The position numbers and the translations under genes are program-made. The notes under the pieces were generated by a model that searched no databases, was not told where the DNA came from, and saw nothing but the letters and a program-made list of their open reading frames with translations. From assembly GCA_017165825.1 (NCBI GenBank), contig CM029386.1:12358682-12422681 (forward strand): a DNA stretch of 64,000 nucleotides. The letters are read 5' to 3'. The DNA is from Hepsetus odoe. Lineage: Eukaryota; Chordata; Actinopteri; Characiformes; Hepsetidae. Positions within the stretch are counted from its first letter, which is position 1, and each line of letters opens with the position of its first letter. This document shows positions 57,946-64,000 of this stretch, piece after piece.

Positions 57946-60279
57946 CTATGGCCCTGAACATTTGAGCGACACATATTCATGTATTAGCACAGGAGCATTT
58001 TTCACCAACTCCTGCAAGTGTTGGACAGTTCTGAAGTATAATTTTTTATCTGAAACCAGTGGCAAAAAAATATTAGTGGGCTTAGCAACCTGCACTACTT
58101 TAGGAAGGCTAATGCTACTTGGAACAACTGGGTTTCCGAGTAAACTGTGATCTAACTTGCATTCATGAAGGCTTTGTTCAAGAAAAAGTAGAATATCAGT
58201 TAATCTGCCAGCCAGTTGATCACGCTTCCATTCCTCTGACTTGGTCACTAAAAGCAGATGCAGTAAAGCAATCTTCAGATGGTAACTTGTAAGCCCACAT
58301 CTTCCTGTTAGTCTGTTTTGCTGCTTGTGCAGAAAAGAGAGTATCTGGAGACACTGAACATGGCAGGAACCAGTTGGAAGGCTTTTGCTGAAGTGCTGAA
58401 GAAGAGCGTTCTCATAGCTAGTAAGGGAAATGCTCCAGTGGGTGTCGGAGATATTGATTTGGTCTGAAGAAAGATATGAGACTAAATACATGTCTGAACC
58501 TTTGACTTGGACTACAGGAGTGATATTGAACAGAATAGCCTGCCCTGACCTGAGTCTCACCTTCATAGCACCAGGAGCAACTGAGTTCCGAAATGCTAGC
58601 TCAAAGTCATACTTGTGACTGTTTTCAGCCCATGCTTTGCTAATGGTTTTCCTGAACCATTTGATCACTTGTGTTTTAGAAAGAAACGGTGTGTTCTCTT
58701 GGCACAGTGGGCCCCCAACAGCATCCATGATAACACTCTTTGCCTCATGATGGGAATGAAGAAGACATAACAAATCCTCATCATCCACCCTCCCATTGCT
58801 GCAAGGGCAACCATTTGAAATGCTTTCAGCTTTCATCAATTTGATTCTGCCGTATTCTGGCATGTGAAGTTCAGTTTCAAAGCTATATGAACTTGGTGCA
58901 GTTATGGGTACATATACATCACACACCACGGCTTTACCTGTAGCCCAAAGCTCATAAAGGCTGCCTATACCCACATAGTACCCCATCTCCATGTCATTTT
59001 CTTTATTGTTACTATTCCTTGCAGCTTCAAGAAGCTCATTCATGAAACCCTCCACAAAATCACATATCTGCCCACATGTACTGGGAGGAATATGGACACA
59101 CTGCTCATAAAAGTCATTTAAAACCTCGTGGTCAAGAACAGATATTTGGGCTGATATATCGGTATATCCTGAAAGTTTCTTGCCTTGCAGGATAGTCCTT
59201 GCTCTTTCTGAGCTTTTTGCCTTTCCGCCGATTAATTTCCTGAGAAGACGGATTACTGACAACAGGGAGAGGACTTTCCACAGACACCAGGTGTAGATGT
59301 TCTCTGACCCCAAGCTTTCACTTTCTGAGGTCTTGGTCACTTGGCTTGGGCTGGAGGGTTTCTGGTGTGCATGTGGTCTTTCTTTCAAAGTCAGTAAGTT
59401 TTCCTGATTAGACATGTTCTCATCTGTCTGTTCTTCCACAACCTTCATTTGTAGCTGCTTATTCACCTCCAAAGATTCATTTTCAAGAGAAGCATGCTCC
59501 TCATGGGAATCTTGAGACCATGAGTACATTAAAGTATTTACTATCTGTTTAAAAAATGACTTGTGATCCTCCTGAGGAATTTCCGTGTCCTCCTCCGGCT
59601 TGCCTTTTTCTGACTTTTGTTTGACAATTTGCCACTCCTGATTCAGATGAGAAGGTTGGGTTTCTTCACTGAAAACTGATGGTGCTTCATCGGCAACCAG
59701 TGCATTCGGACCATTAAGAGGATGAGGGTCTTCCTGGTTGCTCACTGGGTCTTCATCATTTTGACTCACCATTTTGTTTCCATTAGGCAGAATTTGCTTG
59801 GCCTCGTTCTGGTCAGCATGTGCAATTTCTGATTGTTTCCCTTTTTCTGGCGGGAGGTCTATGTGGTCTACATTTGGGGCCTTTTGCGACAATTTTTCAA
59901 CTGTTTTGTCAGTTTGAAATTCATCCCAGTTGTCTTCTGTCAATGGTTGATTATGATTATGGTGTAATATAGCCCGGCCTTCTCTCTGTGGTATTTGAAG
60001 TTTGTGTGGCTCTTCTACTTTGCCATTTGGCAGGATTTGTTGAACATCTGACTTCCCGCCCTCCCCCTTTGTCAACCTGCGATGACTTTGTGACACTTGT
60101 GGTGGCTCCATGGCAACAGAGTGCACTTCCTGCTCAAGCTTTGCCCCCTCCTTTTGCAGCAAATGCTCGCGCTCTTGCATGTCCACGACAATATCATCTT
60201 GCTCTTCAAAAACAGTATGTTCCTTTATGTTCAACAGACAGGCTGCAACCAAACACACTCGCAGAATCATCTCCTCCAT
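57946..60279 (-). CDS. itprip: Inositol 1,4,5-trisphosphate receptor-interacting protein
   Basis: A single uninterrupted 777-codon exon. The N-terminus MEEMILRVCLVAACLLNIKE resembles the human signal-like start (MAMGLFRVCLVVVTAI), followed by a coiled-coil segment (QEREHLLQKEGAKLEQEVHS). A hydrophobic segment near residues 331-346 (WCLWKVLSLLSVIRLL) fits the family's membrane span. The C-terminal half (about 385-765) is the Mab-21-like fold: FYEQC, FVEGFMNELLEAARN, DMEMGYYVGIGSLYELW, LLCLLH, VIKWFRKTISKAWAENSHKY, SCHVQCLQILSFL, RLTGRCGLTSYHLKIALLHL. Human ITPRIP is 547 residues; the excess here is an acidic low-complexity insert (about 60-325) containing two copies of QILPNG. ITPRIP binds the IP3 receptor at the ER and modulates calcium release. 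An ITPRIPL paralogue is less likely given the synteny with slk/col17a1. Confidence 0.95.
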   Translation of the reverse strand: MEEMILRVCLVAACLLNIKEHTVFEEQDDIVVDMQEREHLLQKEGAKLEQEVHSVAMEPPQVSQSHRRLTKGEGGKSDVQQILPNGKVEEPHKLQIPQREGRAILHHNHNQPLTEDNWDEFQTDKTVEKLSQKAPNVDHIDLPPEKGKQSEIAHADQNEAKQILPNGNKMVSQNDEDPVSNQEDPHPLNGPNALVADEAPSVFSEETQPSHLNQEWQIVKQKSEKGKPEEDTEIPQEDHKSFFKQIVNTLMYSWSQDSHEEHASLENESLEVNKQLQMKVVEEQTDENMSNQENLLTLKERPHAHQKPSSPSQVTKTSESESLGSENIYTWCLWKVLSLLSVIRLLRKLIGGKAKSSERARTILQGKKLSGYTDISAQISVLDHEVLNDFYEQCVHIPPSTCGQICDFVEGFMNELLEAARNSNNKENDMEMGYYVGIGSLYELWATGKAVVCDVYVPITAPSSYSFETELHMPEYGRIKLMKAESISNGCPCSNGRVDDEDLLCLLHSHHEAKSVIMDAVGGPLCQENTPFLSKTQVIKWFRKTISKAWAENSHKYDFELAFRNSVAPGAMKVRLRSGQAILFNITPVVQVKGSDMYLVSYLSSDQINISDTHWSISLTSYENALLQHFSKSLPTGSCHVQCLQILSFLHKQQNRLTGRCGLTSYHLKIALLHLLLVTKSEEWKRDQLAGRLTDILLFLEQSLHECKLDHSLLGNPVVPSSISLPKVVQVAKPTNIFLPLVSDKKLYFRTVQHLQELVKNAPVLIHEYVSLKCSGP

Positions 60280-60771
60280 CCTGCGGCAAAATCAGACAGT
60301 TGTCCTATTTTATGTACCAGGTCATGGCTTAAAATGAATTGAAATGCACCACACAACATATCAACACCATCTTCACACTTTGTGAAGTGCAGCATCAAAG
60401 GGTAGAATCATTACTTTAGCACCTTTTATAATAGTTGGTATTGCAATGCATCGCAACAAAGAATTTTACCACCAAAAAAATGATTTTAAACATCAAATTT
60501 CATGTGGCTGGTTTCCTTTAAACATCAACGAGAAATGTGCTACCTATTGGTTGTCAAATCAAACAGGAGAGTTAAAAACAAATGTTCACAAATGTTTTAA
60601 AAGTAAATTTAACTTCTAAACCTTACAGTCAACTGCGGTGATGCCAAAAATAGCACACCGCTCAACTTCCTGATTTTAAGAATAAGGTAGCTTCCTTTCT
60701 CATATATTCGTTCAACTTAAACTAAAATGCTGCTTTCATATCAAGAAACGTTCATTTTTCAGTCCACTCAC

Positions 60772-60850
60772 CTGTACAGTTTTGAGTAAACAGCCAAAGT
60801 TTAAGGAATAGTTTAGCATCAGTGTTTAAAAGTCGACTGTTTTCAGCTTT
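60772..60850 (-). other. itprip: itprip 5' UTR exon
   Basis: The coding exon has an acceptor TTTTGCCGCAG whose exon edge is 60280, one base before the ATG. The nearest upstream donor on the - strand is CTGTACAG|GTGAGT with exon edge 60772, giving a 491-bp intron. The first base of the exon is unknown. Confidence 0.5.
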
Positions 60851-61267
60851 TAACCGATTGGTATCTTCCTATCGAGGATGTTGCATGTGAGATTTAGACA
60901 CACTTTGACAGCAAGCTTCCTGAATGTTCTGCCTGTGCATGACTATTTCCCCTCTGTATGAAATGTCCTGAGAGTACATACAGCCTCCAGAGAGCATATT
61001 CAATGTCACAATAGATGCTTAAATTATTCACCTTTAGCATAATGTGCTGATACTGGTTTAGTGATATCTGCTTAATGCAACCGTTTATTTTGCCATTTAT
61101 TGTTTATTCTAATAACAAAATGCATCATTAGAATAAATTGAGATAATAATACATTCAGTAAATCATAATAAAAATGTATTTTTAAGTGATTGATATAAGT
61201 TCATTTTAAGAACACAGACTAATTTCCTGATTTCTCCTTGATACTACAAGTATTACACACTGAACTG

Positions 61268-61495
61268 AAGTGAAAGTGACTAATTGTCATTGTGAAATGC
61301 AGCACCGTACAGCAATGCAGCTTCCTCTGCATTTCAACCATACACGCACGTGCAGCATTTTAAGGTGCCCACAGAGCAGTGATGGGGACGGTACCTTGCT
61401 CAAAGGTACCTCAGGGCAACCTACTGGTCTGGGATTTGAACCCATGACCTTCCTGGGGCCAACTCCCTATCCACTGAGCAGCACACCTGATTCAA
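61268..61495 (-). mobile_element. tRNA-derived SINE (long-tail family)
   Basis: Reverse copy with GTCACTTTCACTTCAGTTCA at its 3' end and the head near 61490; diverged head. Confidence 0.75.
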
Positions 61496-61657
61496 ATGAC
61501 CTGATTTATTGATATGATTATACCAGTAATTCTCTGAGGAGCGGTTAAATATGAATTTAATATAACATTAAATATTAATTATTCTGAAATACATAAACTC
61601 ACTACTTACTGTATATTTATCTTATAAATATATCTTATATTTATAAATACATATTTA

Positions 61658-62213
61658 TACAGTACTGTGCAAAAGTTTTAGGCAGGTGTGAAAAAAGGCT
61701 GTAAACAAAGAATGCTTTCAGAAATGGAAGTGTTAATCATTTATTTTCATCAATCAACAAAATGCAGTGAATCAACAAAAGAGAAATCTAAATCAAATCA
61801 ATATTTGGTGTGACCACCCTTCGCCTTCAAAACAGCATCAATTCTTCTAGGTACACTTACACACAGTTTGTGAAGGAACTCGGCTGGTAGGTCGTTCCAA
61901 ACATGACTGTGTTTCAACCTCCGTGTGACATTGATGGTCATCAGCACCTGTTTGGTAAAACTGGTTGATCAGACACCGACTATAATCCTACAAAATCCCT
62001 GACTTTGTGCAAGTGTACCTAGAAGAACTGATGCTGGTTTGAAGGCAAAAGGTAGTAACATCGAATATTGATTTGATTTAGATTTTTCTTTTGTTCGCTC
62101 ACTTTGCATTTTGTAAATTGATCAAAATAAACAATCATTATTTATATTTCTGAAAGCATTCTTTGTTTACAGCATTTTTTCACACCTGCCTAAAACTTCT
62201 GCACAGTACTGTA
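61658..62213. mobile_element. Tc1/mariner-type MITE, second copy
   Basis: Same ends as 42621-43174 (TACAGTACTGTGCAAAAG ... CTGCACAGTACTGTA) and the same flanking arms, but a different middle (about 61900-62020), suggesting two internal variants. Confidence 0.85.
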
Positions 62214-62301
62214 TGTATTTTTATACATATATGCCCCAATAAAAAATTTGGTGCCTAAAACCTAGGCTCTGCACTGTATCTATATAACACTCACTACACT
62301 G

Positions 62302-62302
<1 letters not shown>

Positions 62303-62339
<37 letters not shown>

Positions 62340-62346
62340 TGTGTAT
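62303..62346. repeat. (GT)n microsatellite
   Basis: About 20 GT units with one GA near the end, in intergenic DNA. Confidence 0.9.
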
Positions 62347-62394
62347 GTATTTGCTTTCCTGACTTTGTTCTTCACCAAAGATGGATGAAGAGCA

Positions 62395-63130
62395 CACTTC
62401 ACCTAATACTGTGTAGGTCCCCATAATGGTGTTAAAACAACTCTATCGTGTCCAAGCATGTAGTTGAGGAGGCCTCTGATGCTATATCAGGTAACCAGTT
62501 ATCGGTGAAGTTCTGTAGCTACCAAGGTGCTGCCTCCATGGATTACACTACATTGTCCAGCAAAGACTGAATGGAGATTTTTGGAATTTGGAGACCAGTT
62601 TTGGCCTATTCTTCAAACCATTCTTGAACAGTTTTTGCAGGACAAATTTCCCATAAGAGGACACTGATGCCATGAAAGGATGTATTTGGTCTGCTCATGT
62701 TTATGTAGGTTGAATGCGTCAAAGTCACATGAATTCCAAGCTTGCATCCTGGTGTCATCTCTTCTTCAGGTAAGGAATGCATACACCATCCTCAATGTTT
62801 AAAAAAAACAGACTGACTGAAGACTTGATTGAAGATAGACTTCATCCATTGCTCTGTGGTCCAGTTCTGATGCTTATACGCTTTTTGCAGGTGAGTTCAG
62901 TGGTGAACAGTGGTAAGCATGAGCTCTCTTTCCGGTCTGCAGCTCCATGTGCAGTAAGTTGATATGCCCCATGTTTGGCAACTTTTTTATTATAGCCAGC
63001 ATTAATCTTTTTAGTGACCTGTGCTAGAGTAGCTCTTCTGTGAGATCACGTCAGATGTACTAGACTTCACTCCTAATACACATCAGTGAGACTTGGGAGC
63101 CAATGATCCGGTCATTCTTTGGATCACTTT
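62395..63130 (-). mobile_element. Degraded mariner-like DNA transposon (antisense)
   Basis: Contains TCTGTGGTCCAGTTCTGATG, CTAGAGTAGCTCTTCTGTGA and GTCAAAGTCACATGAATTCC in the order expected for the antisense of the element at 34860-35760. Confidence 0.55.
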
Positions 63131-63314
63131 TGGGGCCTTTCTCAGTTTCAGCCTTTTTATTTTTATAATTGCTGGATTTCAAAAATCGAAATCTGAACTC
63201 AAATTCAGCCCAACTTTATCCTTTAGCCATTCTTTGGTAACACAACTCGGGTTTTTAGGAACGTTGCCCTGACACTTTCACTTTCAGTTTCTCTTGAGAT
63301 TAAATTCATAGACA

Positions 63315-63530
63315 TTTACATTTGTGGCATTTAGCAGACGCTCTTATCCAGAGCAACTTCCATGTCCTGATTACAAGGTCAGTTCCCCTGGAGCAATTCA
63401 GGGTTAAGGGTCTTGCTCAGGGACCCAGTGGTGGTAGTGCCAGAGATGGGATTTGAACCTGGGACCACTTGAGCCATAGGTCCATAGGCCTATCCTATAA
63501 GTATCCTACCACTAAACTACCGCCACCCAG
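63315..63530 (-). mobile_element. V-SINE-like element
   Basis: Reverse copy; TTTAGCAGACGCTCTTATCC at the low-coordinate end. Confidence 0.85.
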
Positions 63531-64000
63531 ACAGACATCCTGATTCTTTCCTTTTAAATTTGCTAGTACATTTACTAGTATACTAGTACTAGTACTAGTC
63601 AATTTGCTAGTACATAGTATCTCTATCCCTGTCAGCAGAGTATAATAATAATAATAATGTTATTATTGTTGTGCTTTGCTGTGAAATTTATCTATTTATA
63701 TTAACACTGCCTAATCATTTTCCCCCTCAATGGCATGGTCTATGGTCAGTCAGGAACAATTTGAATAGGGTGAGGCAATATCTGGACATTGCCTTAGCAC
63801 TATGTCAGCTTTGTAAATGGGAGCTGTCCCTATTAAAAGCTATAAAGTGACAAAAGCAGAGTATTACTTAGTTAAGTGTTGTTTTACGATTTAATACTGA
63901 GACGTGAAACACAACAGATGCTACTTTGCATATTCTTCATGGTTTTCTTGTGTTGAGTGGACAGTGTCTGATTACAGTGCAGGAAAGCAGGTGTGTGTAT

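Larger units (their letters stand above)
60860..64000. other. Intergenic DNA at the end of the window
   Basis: No gene is supported. Contents: a SINE (about 61268-61495), a Tc1-type MITE (61658-62213), a (GT)n tract (about 62303-62346), a degraded mariner-like element (about 62395-63130), a V-SINE-like element (about 63315-63530), a short ACTAGT repeat near 63575-63600 and an (AAT)n tract near 63642. Confidence 0.6.

Noticed and set aside
1..64000. CRISPR arrays, bacterial operons, phage or viral genes
   Set aside because: Nothing of this kind is present; the sequence is vertebrate genomic DNA throughout.

Overview
The window is vertebrate nuclear DNA and almost certainly from a ray-finned (teleost) fish. 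The genes are split by GT/AG introns, several only about 75-150 bp long. The gaps are filled with fish-type tRNA-derived SINEs, mariner/Tc1-like remnants and CA/GT microsatellites. Gene order slk - col17a1 - (ZP3-like) - itprip keeps the tetrapod SLK-COL17A1-...-ITPRIP neighbourhood. I cannot say from sequence alone which teleost or which duplicated paralogue this is.
Layout. (1) 715-13452, + strand: the 3' part of slk (STE20-like kinase), from the last codons of the kinase domain to the stop, plus an alternative 84-nt coiled-coil exon and a 3' UTR ending near 15760. (2) 16738-41280, - strand: a complete col17a1 (collagen XVII, BP180). I could phase 54 coding exons, summing to 1491 codons plus stop, with every internal junction in phase 1. 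It runs from cytoplasmic head through transmembrane exon and NC16A linker to an interrupted Gly-X-Y ectodomain, and converges tail to tail with slk. A tRNA-Arg(ACG) gene lies in one of its introns. (3) 41.8-53.6 kb: gene-poor, with transposon remnants and one weak candidate exon. (4) 53604-56065, + strand: an eight-exon ZP3-like egg-coat gene with at least three reading-frame breaks, probably a pseudogene. (5) 57946-60279, - strand: itprip in one coding exon, with a separate 5' UTR exon. (6) 60.9-64 kb: intergenic, mostly degraded DNA transposons and SINEs.
The genes do not form a pathway; they are neighbours by ancestry. slk acts in cytoskeleton and ERM regulation, col17a1 anchors basal epithelial cells to basement membrane at hemidesmosomes, the ZP locus is egg coat, and itprip modulates ER calcium release.
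I found no undescribed multi-gene system. The observations most worth a second look are: the slk alternative exon in a transposon-rich intron; long UG repeats against the splice sites of frame-preserving col17a1 exons, including NC16A; the broken ZP3-like gene between intact neighbours; a young short retroposon family with eight copies, each with a near-perfect target-site duplication; and an interleaved inverted repeat that looks like a template switch.
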